Shown one piece after another: positions 1 through 11,961 of a stretch of 64,000 bases of DNA. Every line of letters begins with the position of its first letter. Position 1 is the stretch's first letter. The position numbers and the translations under genes were made by a program. The notes under the pieces are model-generated. The model had not been told where the DNA came from. It did no database searches and saw only the letters and a program-made list of their open reading frames with translations. The stretch is taken from positions 1 through 64,000 of the forward strand of contig JADJCK010000011.1 of NCBI GenBank assembly GCA_016703265.1. The letters run 5' to 3'. This stretch comes from a bacterium (GTDB taxonomy: Bacteria; Krumholzibacteriota; Krumholzibacteriia; LZORAL124-64-63).

Positions 1-1160
<1,160 letters not shown>

Positions 1161-1164
<4 letters not shown>

Positions 1165-2138
1165 CGTCGACGGCTGCGGCCGGCGACAACGACAGCGGCG
1201 GCGGCGGGACGGCGACGGCGGCGGCGAGACGCCGGGCGCCGACCACCCGGCTGAGCGTGGACGGCAGCGGCAATCGGAAGGAAGGGGGACCGGCAGGTCC
1301 CTTCCGCCTTCCGGCCTGGGACCTGGGGCGCGTACGACTGCAGGCCACGACGCGCCCGCTCCCTGATGGGCATCGTCAACCTGACGCCGGACAGCTTCTG
1401 GGCCGGTTCACGCGGCGACGGGCCCGAGGCGGCGATGGACCTGGCCCTGCGCCTGATCGCCGAGGGCGCCGACCTGCTCGACCTGGGCGCCGAGTCGTCG
1501 CGGCCCGGCGCCGAGCCGATCGGTGAAGAGGCCGAGAGGGCACGCCTGCTGCCCGTGCTCCGTCTGCTGAGGCGGCAGACCGACCTGCCGTTGACCGTCG
1601 ACACGGTGCGCGCGGGCACGGCCGCCGCGGCGCTGGCCGGCGCCGACGCCATCAACGACATCAGCGCCGGCTGCTTCGACGCGGGCATGCTGCCGCTCGT
1701 CGCCAATGCCGGGTGCGGACTGGTGCTCCCGCGCATGCGCGGCACGCCCGCGACGATGCAGGCCGATCCGTCGTATCGCGACGTGGTGCCGGAGGTGGCA
1801 GACTGGCTCGCGGCGCGCGTGGCGGCGGCCGAAGCGGCCGGCGTGGCGCCGGAGCGCATCGCCGTGGACCCGGGCATCGGCTTCGGCAAGACCCCGGGCA
1901 CAACCTGGCCCTGTTGCCGCGCGGCGGAAACTGGCCCGGGGACGCGTCCTGCTGGTGAGTGCCTCGCGCAAGAGCTTCATCGGCGCCGTGAGGCGGAGCC
2001 CCGACGGCCGACCGGTTGCCTGGCAGCCTGGCGGCGCTGGCGGCGGCGTGGCACGCGGGCGCCGCCGTGGTGCGGGTGCACGACGTGGCCGCATCGAGGC
2101 AGTTCCTGGACGTGCTGGCCGCGATCGGCCGCGATTGA
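1161..2138 (+). CDS. folP: Dihydropteroate synthase (frameshifted)
   Basis: DHPS condenses p-aminobenzoate with dihydropterin pyrophosphate in folate synthesis. The signature MGIVNLTPDSF begins at 1366, followed by the family motifs LLDLGAESSRPGAEP, DAINDISAG and DPGIGFGKT, and the C-terminal SASRKSFIG near 1957-1983. The likely start is GTG at 1161, overlapping the ftsH stop; this gives a roughly 65-residue lead-in ending WDLGRVRLQATTRP, longer than in E. coli. Single-base frame changes occur near 1356 (before MGIVNL), near 1895-1930 and near 2020; reading the last frame gives a C-terminus ending AAIGRD and stop at 2136-2138. The ftsH-folP adjacency matches the arrangement in many bacteria, where it continues to glmM; here cdaA follows instead. 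Confidence 0.88.
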
Positions 2139-2219
2139 GTGTTCGGCAGCGCGAGGTTCGCGCGCGCCGGCCAGATTCACCGTTGAGTGCGCCGCGGACC
2201 GGTGCTGGGTTGTCGACAT

Positions 2220-3198
2220 GTGGGAAAAGTCTCCGGCAGCATCTTCATCGACGTCCTCGATATCCTCATGCCGGGCCTACCTGCTCTACCGCCTGATCGT
2301 GTTCATCAGGACACGCGGTGATCCAGATGTTCGTGGGACTGGGACTGCTGCTGGTGCTGTCGTTCCCGGCGCAATTGCTGGGCATGATGGTGGTCGGGCG
2401 CATCATCGGCACGCTGGAGACGGTGTGGGTGGTGGCGTTCATCATCATCTTCCAGCCGGAATTGCGGGCGGCGCTGGCCACGCTGGGGCTCGGACGCGGC
2501 CTGTTCGGTCGGGTACGTGAGATCCCGGCCGAGCAGGAGTTGCTGAAGGCGGTCGCGCGACTGTCGAAGCGCGGGTTGGGCGCCATCATCGTGATCGAGC
2601 GTGAGGTGCGCCTGAGCGACTGGATCCAGAAGGGCGTGCCCCTGGACGCCGAGATCACGGCTGCCACGATCGAGGCGATCTTCACGGTACCCGGCCCGCT
2701 GCACGACGGCGCCGTCATCATCAGCGGCAGCAAGATCGCGGCGGCGGCAGTGATCCTGCCCATCACCGAGCGCGAGGAACTGGGCTACGTTCTGGGAACG
2801 CGGCACCTCGCGGCGATCGGCATCAGTGAGCAGTCCGACGCGATCGTGCTGGTGGTTTCCCGAGGAGACGCGCGATCAGCCTCGTCTTCGGCGGGCATAT
2901 CCGCCGCGGGTTGTCGATGGACGATCTCATGCACGAACTGGAGCGCGTCTACCGCCGCCAGACCGGCCCGCGCGTTCGCAATCGCCGGGCGAGCGACCGC
3001 GCCGCCGAGGCCGAGGCCGCGGCCGAGTCGGCCCGCGTGAACCGCACTGCCCCCGATTCCCGCAACTGGAGCCCGCAGCCGGGCCCGCTCGCCCGCCACT
3101 ATCCCCCTGAACGCTGGATGAGCGCGAGATCCGCCAGGACGAGTGCCGCCATCGCCTCGACGATGGGCACGGCCCGCGGCAGCACGCAGGGGTCGTGA
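2220..3198 (+). CDS. cdaA: Diadenylate cyclase CdaA-type (frameshifted)
   Basis: Makes cyclic di-AMP from two ATP. An N-terminal hydrophobic part (YLLYRLIVFI near 2281, then LLVLSFPAQLLGMMVV and VWVVAFIIIFQPELRAAL) precedes the DAC domain. The DGA motif is seen as PGPLHDGAVII near 2692-2722. The second motif reads GTRHLAAIGISEQSDA, so the usual RHR is RHL, with CTC at 2807-2809. The start is probably GTG at 2220; frame changes are needed near 2270-2318 and near 2865. The tail SMDDLMHELERVYRR continues in frame 1 to a stop at 3196-3198, overlapping aroC; with one more indel in the C-run at 3103-3107 the gene could end at 3110 instead. Following folP fits the known clustering of cdaA with glmM/folate genes. 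Confidence 0.82.
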
Positions 3199-4169
3199 CG
3201 TCCACGACCACCCAGGTCGAGCGGTTCGCCGTCGTAGCCGGCGGTGCGCTGGGCGCGCGATCGTCGCCGGCGGCTTGAAAGCGACCCGGAACGTGACGGG
3301 CTCGCCGTTGCTGATGCCGCCCTGCACGCCGCCGCTGCGGTTGGTGGCGGTGCGAGACCGCCTCGCGGGCCACGAAGGCGTCGTTGTGCTGCGAGCCGCG
3401 CAGGTCCGCGCCGGCGAAGCGGAACCGATCTCGAAGCCCTTGGTGGCCGGCAGCGACAGGAAGGCATGCGCCAGCATCGCCTGAGCTTGTCGAAGACCGG
3501 TTCGCCCCAGCCCGCCGGCACCCGCGGCAGACACCGGCGATGACGCCGCCGACCGAGTCCCGTCGGCCCGGGCGGCGATGATCGCCTGTTCCAGCGAGGC
3601 GAGGGCCGGATCGGGGCAACGGGTGGGATGGGCATCCACCTGGGACTCGCGTCGTCAGCGCGGCCGCGTCGACCTGTGCCGGGCCCTGGCCGGCCACCTG
3701 TTCCACCCACGCCACCACTTCCACCCCGTGGGTCGCCTGCAGCCAATGGGCGGCCACAGGCGCCGGCGGCAACGCGACCGACGGTCTCGCGCGCGCTGGC
3801 GCGACCGCCGCCCGAGGACGGGCGCAGGCCGTACTTGCGCTCGACGGTGAGGTCGGCATGCGAAGGGCGGGGGGCGGCCGCCAGGTCCGCGTAGTCGCCG
3901 GGCCGCTGGTCGAGGTTGCGCACCAGCAGGGCGATCGGCGTGCCGAGGGTGAGCCCACCCTCCACGCCGGAAAGGATCTCGACCCGGTCGGCCTCCTGCC
4001 GGGCGGTGGTCAGGCACCCTGGCCGGGCGCGGCGGTCGAGCTCCCGCTGGATCACGTCGCCAGCCAGGGCCAGCCCGGGCGGGCAGCCGTCGATGACCGC
4101 ACCGACGCCGGGGCCGTGCGATTCGCCGAAGGTCGTGACGCGGAACAGGCGGCCGAAGGTGCTGGACAT
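3099..4169 (-). CDS. aroC: Chorismate synthase (frameshifted)
   Basis: Catalyses the last step of the shikimate pathway (EPSP to chorismate, FMN-dependent). It opens with SSTFGRLFRVTTFGESHGPG and continues GAVIDGCPPGLALAGDVIQ, the chorismate synthase N-terminal signature. Later pieces GGVQGGISNGEPVTFRVAFKP and YDGEPLDLGGRGRHDPCVLPRA are found in two other minus frames, so at least three single-base frame changes occur. The total span (about 357 codons) equals a full-length family member. ATG at 4169 has an excellent AGGAG just upstream. The product feeds the trp operon about 8 kb away. It is convergent with cdaA, whose end is uncertain. Confidence 0.9.
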   Translation of the reverse strand: MSSTFGRLFRVTTFGESHGPGVGAVIDGCPPGLALAGDVIQRELDRRARPGCLTTARQEADRVEILSGVEGGLTLGTPIALLVRNLDQRPGDYADLAAAPRPSHADLTVERKYGLRPSSGGGRASARETVGRVAAGACGRPLAAGDPRGGSGGVGGTGGRPGPGTGRRGRADDASPRWMPIPPVAPIRPSPRWNRRSSPPGPTGLGRRRHRRCLPRVPAGWGEPVFDKLRRCWRMPSCRCRPPRASRSVPLRRRGPARLAAQRRLRGPRGGLAPPPTAAAACRAASATASPSRSGSLSSRRRRSRAQRTAGYDGEPLDLGGRGRHDPCVLPRAVPIVEAMAALVLADLALIQRSGG

Positions 4170-4304
4170 GATTCTCCTGCGTGGGCTGGGGTCGCCTGCC
4201 GGGGGGCCGGGGTGAGCGGACCGCCGCGCGGGACGGCCGGTGCGCTGCGGCGATGATCGCAGAGGCGGTGTTGCGGCGCAATGGGCGGCCTGCGCTGAAT
4301 GGTG

Positions 4305-4331
4305 GTCCCGAAATCGGGACGGGCGTATCAT
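4305..4331 (+). promoter_or_regulatory. Inverted repeat next to a TATCAT box upstream of the asparagine-synthase-like gene
   Basis: A 6-bp perfect inverted repeat (GTCCCG, 4-nt loop, CGGGAC, 4305-4320) is followed by TATCAT at 4326-4331, the same -10 hexamer seen upstream of the trp operon and the subtilase gene. No good -35 box lies 17 nt upstream. A promoter with an operator between its elements is possible but weakly supported. Confidence 0.3.
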
Positions 4332-4375
4332 GGGCCGTCGCCCTCGGCAATCCGGGGCGGCGGGAAGGAGGTCAG

Positions 4376-6278
4376 GTGAGCGGGATCTTCGTCGTTTTCG
4401 ATCCGCGCGGGCTGGAACCGGCGCGGCGCGGCGCGTTCGAGGCGCGCGTGAACGCCCTGGCCGGGCGACTGCCGACCGACCGCCTGGAGTTCGGGAGCAA
4501 CTCCGTCGTCGCCATGGCATCGGTCCACCACGGGCATTTCGCGAGCGGTGGCGTGGCCCGCGACGGCACCGCGGTGGCCGCCGTCGCCGGTACCTGCTGG
4601 CGCACGGGCGATGCCTCGTTGGCGACCCCGGCGCAACTGGCGACCGGGGTGCCCGAGGGTGTGCGTCGGGCGACGCCGTCCTGGCACGGCGTGTTCGGCC
4701 TGGGCCACGCCGATGAGGCCACCGGTAAACTGACGGTCGTCAGTGACCGGTTTGGCGCGCACCCGCTCTACTGGCGACTTGACGGCGGTGTCGTCACCAT
4801 CGCTTCGGCCCTGCGCTTCCTGGCCGAGCCCGGGCGCGATCGCCCCGATGTGGACGTCCTGGCTGACCTGCTGAACTTCGCCTACACCCCGCGCGAGGCG
4901 ACCCTGCTGGCCGGCGTGTACCGTCTGCACGCGCACCATGTCCTGGAGGCCGGCACTGACGGCGTCCGGACGCGCCCGCTGCCGGTGCCCACCCCGATTC
5001 GCTCACGGGCGGTCACCGACGATGTGGTGCGCGAGTTGGATGAACTCGTCGCCCGTGGCCTGCGCCGCCACACCCAGCTGCCGGGGACCGGCGCGGAGCG
5101 CTTCTCCATCGCCCTGAGCGGCGGGCCCGACTCCCGGCTGGTTAGCCGGCGCGGCCAAGCGCGTGGGCTTCGCGATGCAGGGCTTCACGGTCGGAGAGCG
5201 CCGGTCGCTGGAAGCGCACACTGCCGCAAGGGTTGCCGAAGGGCTGGGCATCCCCGACACGAGCCTGCTGGTGGACGGTGCCACGCTGCCGGACTGGTTC
5301 CGGCAGGCGGCGTGGTTCACCGAAGGGCGCACCGGGGCCGACCACATGCACTACCTGGGGCCGGCTTTCGCCGGCAGGCTACCGGCCGGGCCCCAGCTGC
5401 ACGGGCTGATCGGCGAGGGCATCATCGGTGGCTACGAGGAACGTCTGTCGCTGGTCGACGCGACGCCAGCCGAGCGGCTTCACGCCTGCCGTGCCGCCGT
5501 GCGCGACATGGTGTGGTGGCCTGCGGGGCGTGCGCGTCAGGTGCTGTCCCCCGCCCTGGCCGGCAGCCTGGAACAGGCCCGCGCCCGCGTGCTCGACGAC
5601 CAGGAGCGCCGCATCTGGAAGGACGGCACGTTCGCGGAGACGGTCGCCTTCACCTTCCAAACCGTCACCGTCGGCTTCCGCGTACCGAACCTGGTCAGCC
5701 AGGTGACGCCGTGGACCGACGTGGTCTCGCCGTTCCTGGATGGCGAACTGCTGGACTTCGCCGGCACGCTCGACCCGCACGGCATGGCCGACCGGGCCCT
5801 GCAGATCCGCTGGGGACTCGACTGCATGCCGGGGTTCGACGCCGTACCGCGTCTCAAGGACGGCGTGCTCATTCCCGTGCGACTGGGCATCCCCCACTAC
5901 TACGACGAGGCCATCGGCCGCATCTGGCGGCGCAAGCGGCTCAACTTCCTCGCCTGCCGGCTGACGGGCGGGTTGCTGAATCCCCCGGATCGCGGCTCGT
6001 TCCCCTACTTCGGGCAATGGTACCGGCGCTGGCCCGGGGTGCGCCGGTTCGTCGACGGCATCCTGCTGGACGAGCGCTCGCTTGACCGCGGGCTGTGGAA
6101 CCGCGAAGGGCTGCGCCTCCTGCTGCGTGACCTGCGCACCGGCCGCGAGGTCTGGCCCGCGGTCGGCACCCTGTTGCTGTGCGAGATGCTGCTGCGCCAG
6201 TGGTGCGACGGCGTCGACCGGCCTTTGGACCCGGTCACGCCGCTACTCGCGAACTCCGGCAAGAGCGCCGGGCGCTAG
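4376..6278 (+). CDS. Asparagine-synthase-related protein, Cys2 replaced by Ser (one frameshift)
   Basis: About 634 residues with the two-domain layout of asparagine synthetase B: an N-terminal Ntn-type glutaminase fold (GVFGLGHADEATGKLTVVSDRFGAHPLYW) and a C-terminal PP-loop ATPase domain with SGGPDSR at 5117-5137. The start is GTG 4376 directly behind GGAAGGAGGTC, so the protein begins MSGIFVVF. Active class II amidotransferases begin MCGI; the nucleophilic Cys is Ser here (codon 4379-4381). The protein may therefore use free ammonia or carry out another amide/adenylation reaction, as in lasso-peptide cyclases or beta-lactam synthetase, which also lack this Cys. A single-base frameshift falls around 5140-5165, just behind the PP-loop. 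No peptide precursor or other biosynthetic gene is visible nearby. Substrate unknown. Confidence 0.75.
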
Positions 6279-6576
6279 AGCGCCACTTCGTAGCCCTCGA
6301 ACTGCGGCGGACCCAGGTAGGTGCCTTCCGGGGCGCGGGCCTTCGCGTGCGCCTGCTTGAAGGCGTCGGACTCGGTCAATCGAGGAACGCCTGGCGCGAC
6401 TCCCAGGTCGGATGCGAGATGAAGATCGTCGCCTCGGGGCGCGATTCGCCGCGCAGCAGGTTAGAACTGGCGGAAGCCGGGGACGTCCTGCAGGCGGAAT
6501 CGCGCTCACGCCACATCTGCACGAAGGAGTCCTCGAATCCGGGGGCGATGCGGAAGCGGTTCATGGCGATGAACAT
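6275..6576 (-). CDS. Antibiotic-biosynthesis-monooxygenase (ABM/HmoA-like) domain protein (one frameshift)
   Basis: Small ferredoxin-like-fold protein of about 100 residues. It starts MFIAMNRFRIAPGFEDSF, continues NLLRGESRPEATIFISHPTW and, after a frame change near 6378, ends with GTYLGPPQFEGYEVAL, a pattern typical of ABM/IsdG-HmoA family members. Such proteins act as cofactor-free monooxygenases or haem-degrading enzymes; the sequence does not show which. Its stop overlaps the stop of the asparagine-synthase-like gene on the opposite strand by two bases. The start at 6576 is chosen because it gives the conserved N-terminus. Confidence 0.65.
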
Positions 6577-6721
6577 GCGGGGCCTTTCGGTTGCGGCCGC
6601 CCGGGGCGACAATGAGGATCGAATTCATCTGTCATGGTCGCCCGACCGTGGCCGATGCGCCAGTTCGGAACGCTCGTGTCCGGCCTGTGACCATCTAAAT
6701 TTGAAGCAGATAACTCATTTT

Positions 6722-6750
6722 GTGACAGATCCGTGAGCGGGGTGCATTAT
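6722..6750 (+). promoter_or_regulatory. Candidate sigma70 promoter for the M14 carboxypeptidase
   Basis: GTGACA (6722-6727), 17-nt spacer, CATTAT (6745-6750), in a locally AT-rich stretch about 90 nt before the ATG at 6838. Confidence 0.45.
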
Positions 6751-6837
6751 GATGAGCTTGGTCATCTGCGTCTTTTTGTCCGGCGCGCCCGCCACGGCCC
6801 TGCCGCCCGGGCCACCTCCACCTGGGAGTTTTGCGCG

Positions 6838-9224
6838 ATGAATCGCAACCGTCGCCCCCTGTTGTCACTTGTTAGGACCTGTGTGCTGCTGCTCCTTGCC
6901 GCACTGGCCGCTTCGGCGAGCCTGGCAGCCGCGACCGGGCCGATCACCCCTGAGGCTCTCGCCGCCGCCCGCGCCCTGCCTCAATGGCAGCCGGCGGTCT
7001 GGACCGACCATCCCGTGCGCATCGAGCTGCGTGACCGCGACGAGCTCGACGCGCTGCTTCGCGCCGTGCCGCTGAGCCGCTTCTCGCGCGAGGATGTCGC
7101 ACTGTCCTACGAAGGCCCTGACCGCAAGGTCGAGAAGGTGGCGCTCGAAGTGCGCGTCACCGACCGCGAGCACGCCGACCTGCTGGCCGCCGGCTGGGCG
7201 CCGGTCGCCGTTCGCGACCTCGACCGCGAGGGCCGCGAAGCCGCCGAAAAGACATGGGCGGCGCGTGAAGCCCAGCCCGCCGCCGAGAAGGTCTTCACGT
7301 TCCCGTTGACGGTCTACCCGACGCACGCCGAGATCGGCCAGATCCTGGCCGACCTCGCCGCCGCCCACCCCACCCGCGCGCGCACGTTCCAGTGGGGAAC
7401 CAGCATCCAGGGCCGCGCCCTGTGGGGCCTGGTCATCAGCGACGACGCGAACAACTCGAAGGCCGAGCCCGAGATCCGGCTGAGCTCAACCATGCACGGC
7501 GACGAGGTGACGGGCATGGTCCTGACGCTCGATTTCGCCAACTACCTGCTGACCAACTACGGCGTCGCCGGCCGCGAGGACGTGACGAATCTCGTGGACA
7601 ATTACGAGATCCACCTCATGCCCGACCACAACCCCGACGGCACCTATCTCACGCAGCGCTACAATGCGAACGGCGCCGACCTCAACCGCAATTTTCCGCT
7701 GCCTGCCGGCGAGGACCCCGTGACCGAGAGCGAGAACCTCTCCTTCATGGCCTACGCCAACTCGCATCATTTCGTGATCAGCGCCAACTACCACGGCGGC
7801 GCACTGCTGATGAACTACCTGTGGGATTGGACCTATACGCTGACTCCAGATGATGCCGCCCTGCGCAAGCTGAGCCTCGAGTACTCGACCTACAACCTGC
7901 CCATGTACAACGGTGATTTCCCCCAGGGGATCACGAACGGTGCCGCCTGGTACGTGGCGCTCGGCACCCTGCAGGACTGGAGCTACGACCAGACGGGTGC
8001 ATCGATACGACCATCGAGGTCTCCAACACGAAGTGGCCTGCCGCCAGCACCCTGGCGACGTTCTGGAACGAGAACCGCGAGCATGATGCACTACGTCAAG
8101 TCCGCCCGGTACGGCGTCAACGGCGTGGTCACCTCGGCCGAGACGGGCGACCCGGTGAACGCAACCGTCACCGTGACCGGCAACACCAAGACCGTCCGCA
8201 CCGACCCGACGTACGGCGACTACTACAAGCTGCTCAACACGGGCACCTATCAGCTGACGTTCAGCGCGGCTGGCTACATCACGCAGACGGTCAGCAATGT
8301 GGCCGTGACCTGGGGCACGCCGACGGTGCTCAGCGTCCAGATGCAGCCGACCGCCAACGGCGACCTGAGCGGCCAGGTGCTGGCCGTGGGCGGCGCGCCG
8401 CTGGCCGCGCAGGTGCGGTCTTCACCCACCCGCTGAACTCGCTCGCGGCGAGCGTGACGGCCAATGCGGCCGGCGTCTTCACCGTGAACAACCTCGAGTA
8501 CGGCGACTACCGGCTGGCCTATACCTTTAGCGGGTACGCGGCGGAAGACCAGATCGTGACCGTCAACGCGGCCACGGTGAACCCGCCGACCGTCTACACT
8601 CTCGGACCTGTTGTCGGGCAACCTGACCTACCGCGCCAAGTGGAACCTCGAGGCGAACTGGGACGGCGTGCAGCTGCAGGTGTCGGTGGGCGGCGGCGCC
8701 TGGACACCGGTGGCCGCCACGCGCACCCAGACGGCCAGCGGGCAGGGCGTGCAGCGCGACCGGCACCTGGTACGAAGGCGCGCAGGCCGCCTGGTGACCG
8801 AGACCGTGAGCCTGGCGCCTGGTTGGGCCAGAGCGATGCGCTTCCAGTTCGTGCTGCGCTCGGACACGTCGCTCAACCACGACGGCTTCCGCTTCGACTG
8901 GTTCCTGATCCGAGGGCGTGCGCACCGACCCTACAGCGGCACCGGCGACCTGCCGGCGATGACGCAGCTCTGGGCGTGCAGCCGAACCCGTTCAACCCGG
9001 CCGCCACGGTCCGCTTCGAGCTGGCACGCGCCGGCCGGGCCTGGTGCGTGTGTACGACCTGTCGGGCCGCGGTGCGCACCCTGGCGGACTACACCCGCCC
9101 CGGCCGGGGCGCAGTTCGGTGGTCTGGACGGCCTGGACGATGCGGGACAGCCCGCGCCAGCGGCGTCTACCTGGTGAGGCTCTCGGCCGACGGCGTCAAG
9201 CAGTCGCTAGGCGCTCGTCAGTAG
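6838..9224 (+). CDS. Secreted M14 zinc carboxypeptidase with carboxypeptidase-regulatory-like and FlgD-like C-terminal domains (frameshifted)
   Basis: A Sec signal peptide (RTCVLLLLAALAASASLAA) is followed by a propeptide-like region. The M14 catalytic domain has zinc ligands in MHGDE (7492-7506) and ANYHGG (about 7783), and a candidate catalytic Glu in TTIEVSNTKWP (Glu codon 8016-8018, in another frame). Two carboxypeptidase-regulatory-like (prealbumin-fold) domains follow: GVNGVVTSAETGDPV near 8110 and FTVNNLEYGDYRLAYTFSG near 8480. Next comes a jelly-roll-like stretch, then a C-terminal module with QPNPFNPAATVRFELARAG near 8980 and SGVYLVRLSADG at the end. Four or more single-base frame changes occur after 8000. 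The C-terminal module resembles those of the proteins at 29468 and 34577 and probably serves export or surface anchoring. ATG at 6838 is chosen because the signal peptide follows. Confidence 0.82.
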
Positions 9225-9487
9225 GCCGGAAGCCGGGTGAAGGGACCGGGGTCCCTCTCCCGCAGTCTGAATCAGGCATCGCGAGGCCTGCCCGGTCAGC
9301 AGGCAGCCCCTCGGGATCACGCATTCCCGCGTCTCCGGGGCCACGACAGCTGCGCGGGACGCTTCGCCGGCGCCGAGCGTTGCCGCCTCGTCGGTCTGCG
9401 AGCCCAGCGACGGCTCCTGTCGTCAGGGCCGAGGCGTCGGCAGGCCGGCCGGAAAGCGCGACCGGGTTGTGGGCGTGCCGCCCTGGC

Positions 9488-10093
9488 TCAGGTGTCCCGA
9501 CGGTGGTCGCGGATGATGCGGCCGTATTCCTCAGGAAGTCCCCGGCTCAGGCCAATTCGAATCCGCACGGGACGTGGGCCGCCAGGATCTCGCGTATCCT
9601 GGTCGGTCAGGCCGCCGTCGATCTTTCTGCCGAGAAGACATCGTCGTGCCATGACGAGCAGCAGCTTCACCGTGCGGGGGTCCGGCGACGAATGCCGTCT
9701 CCAGGTCCCGGTAGCCGAGCTTCCGCGCCAGCCAGGCGAACCGTGCGCCCTCCCGTGCTGCCAGAGCGGCTCCATGAAGCGGTTCAGCACCGGCGCGCAG
9801 GCATGGTACTGTTCCTTCTCCACGTCTGCATCGCGAGCCGGAAGACCCGGGCCGCCCGGGGCAGACGGCCTCTCACCGTGGCAACCTTCGACAGGCCGTG
9901 TAAGGCGCTGTTGGCCACCTCAGGATCTCGCCGGTGAGGCGGCCCGCCAGTCCGATGACCCTGGTCGTCTCGGAAGTCAGGTCTGCGGGTGGCGTGTGGA
10001 GCTCCGCGGCAACGCTGCTCCGCGCGGGCGGGCGGTAGTCGCCGGCGGCGATGCGTTCCTCGATCATGGCAAGCAGCGAACGTCCCCGCTCAT
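9488..10093 (-). CDS. HDOD-domain protein (heavily frameshifted)
   Basis: Reading across frames gives SLLAMIEERIAAGDYRPP, then LTGEILR joined to VANSALHGLSKVATVRG, then YRDLETAFVAG and KLLLVMA, ending GLPEEYGRIIRDHRRDT. This is the pattern of an HDOD domain (EILRVANSALYGLS; F-x-AGLLHDVGKLLL), a catalytically dead HD fold used in signalling. The total length (about 202 codons) equals a single HDOD domain. It begins seven nt after the pilB stop with GGTAGGTG as likely ribosome binding site, so the two are probably co-transcribed. At least four single-base frame changes are needed. No single frame shows the domain, so this call rests on manual reassembly. Confidence 0.55.
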
Positions 10094-10099
10094 CGGCAC

Positions 10100-11961
10100 C
10101 TACCGGTGCAGTTCCTGCAGCGGCCGCGGCTTCGCCAGCCGGGGCAGCGTGCGGATGATCTCCTCGAACGAGGTCTGTCCCTCGCTCGCCTTGTAGATGC
10201 CGTCTTCCAGGAGCGACACGAGGCCGGTGCTCTCGACGCTGATGCGACGGATCTCGTAGCTGGTGCGCCGCTGGATGAGCGCATCCTTGACCGGCTCGTT
10301 GAGGATCAGCAGTTCGAGCGGCGATGCGCCCGCGGTAGCCCAGGTAGCGGCGATCGGGCAGCCGGTGCCGCGCGCGAAGTCATGCAGGTGACATCCTTGG
10401 GCTGGTAGCCGAGCCGCCGCACCTCGTCGGCGTCAGCGTGGTCCGCCGGCAGCGCGGCACGCCGCAACAGCCCCTGGGCCAGGACGCTGACCACCGTGGA
10501 CGAGATCAGGAACGCCTCGATGTCCTGCAACAGGCGCAGGGCCGCCGATGGAATCCTCGGTGTGGAACGTCGTCAGCACCTTGTGTCAGTGAGCGCCGCC
10601 TGGATCGCCGTGTCGGCCGAGAAGCGGTCACGGATCTCGCCGATGACGATGACATCGGGATCCTGGCGCACGATGTGGCGCAAGGTCTCCTCGTAGGTGA
10701 TGCTGATCTTGGGATTGATCGAGCACTGGTTGATGCCGTTGATGACGTACTCGACGGGATCCTCGGCCGTGATGATGCTGGTATTGATGCTGTTGAGATA
10801 GTTGATGGCACCGTAAAGGGTCGTGGTCTTGCCCGAACCGGTGGGCCCGGTGACGAGGACGACGCCGCTTGGCACATCGAGCACATCGTCGCGAAAGCGC
10901 TGGATCATCCGCGGCGCCATGCCGATGTCATTGATGTCCAGAAGCTTGCTGCGGTTGTTGAGAAGTCGCAGCACGATCTTCTCGCCGTGGATGGTCGAAT
11001 AGAACGAGACGCGCAGGTCAAGGTTCGCGCCCTCGTGCTCGAACACCATGCGACCGTCCGGTGCCTACGGCGCTCGGCAATCTCGCACCGGCCAGCACCT
11101 TGTGCGGCTGGTGAGCGCCGCGCGATTCCAGCGGCGGTCCCATGTTGCACGAGCACGCCGTCCTGCCGGAAGCGGATGCGGAGGCGGTCGCTCATCGGTT
11201 CGATGTGGATGTCGCTGGCCTTCTGCTCGATGGCCTCGGCAATGATCCGCTGGACAGCCTGGACCTGCACGCCTTCGTTCTCGAGCCTGGCCACGGAATC
11301 CGGCACCGGCGCCATGGCGCGCACGGCCTGCTCCAGCACGTGGCGGGCCAGGCAGGGCACCACCGACTGGCCGAGGATACGGGTGGCTTCGTTGGGCGGC
11401 TCGCTAACCAGCGGGTCGGCCACGGCCAGCATCAGCGCCCCGTCGGGACCGCGGAACGGCAAGGCCTGGTTGCGCATGAACCAGCCCGACTTGAACGGTG
11501 CCAGCAGCCCCGGTCGACGGGGAATCCGGTCCATGTCGAGGTACGGGAAGCCGAGCTGTGCCGACAGCACCTTCAACAGCTCGTCTTCGGTCAGGAAGTG
11601 GTTCTCGACGAGCACCTCGCCGAGCTTGCGCCCGCGCGAGTCCTTCTGCAGCGCGATGGCGGCCTGCAGGTCAGGTTCGCTGATCACCCGAGTTCGAGCA
11701 GGAGGGTTCCCAGGCGCAACGGCGGTTGCGTCAGGGTCTCGCAGGATCTCCGAGTCACCAGGCCGAGGTCCTGCAGTCCGAGACGAGGGGCCGCGGATTC
11801 GCCAGCTTGGTGTGCACCCTCAGTGCGTAGTCGAGATCGGCGGGTGCGAGCACCCCCGATTCAATGAGCATGGCAGCGATCTCGCGCGAGCCCTCCAGGG
11901 AAACCGGGGCGGCTGCCGTCGGCGACGATGCATCGGTTCGGGCTTCGGTATTCGTGGTCAC
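10100..11961 (-). CDS. pilB: Type IV pilus assembly / type II secretion ATPase PilB/GspE (frameshifted)
   Basis: Hexameric cytoplasmic ATPase that powers pilin or pseudopilin polymerisation. The N-terminus (SREIAAMLIESGVLAPADLDYAL) and SEPDLQAAIALQK...GEVLVENHFLTEDELLKVLSAQLGFPYLD form two GspE/MshE-N-like domains. The core has KASDIHIEP, Walker A GPTGSGKTTTLY near 10820-10855, the Asp box TAEDPVEY, and IRDRFSADTAIQAALT. After further frame changes the C-terminus reads YRGRIALFELLILNEPVK and SEGQTSFEEIIRTLPRLAKP. A Cys pair before YLGYRG suggests the usual PilB zinc site. The start is GTG at 11961 with AGGTGG upstream, divergent from the trp promoter. About 620 residues, full length. Frame changes lie near 11750, 11100, 10570 and 10400. 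No other pilus gene is in the window. Confidence 0.88.

Noticed and set aside
4200..7000. Lasso-peptide or beta-lactam cluster around the Asn-synthase-like gene
   Set aside because: No precursor peptide, B-type protease or tailoring gene is found nearby.
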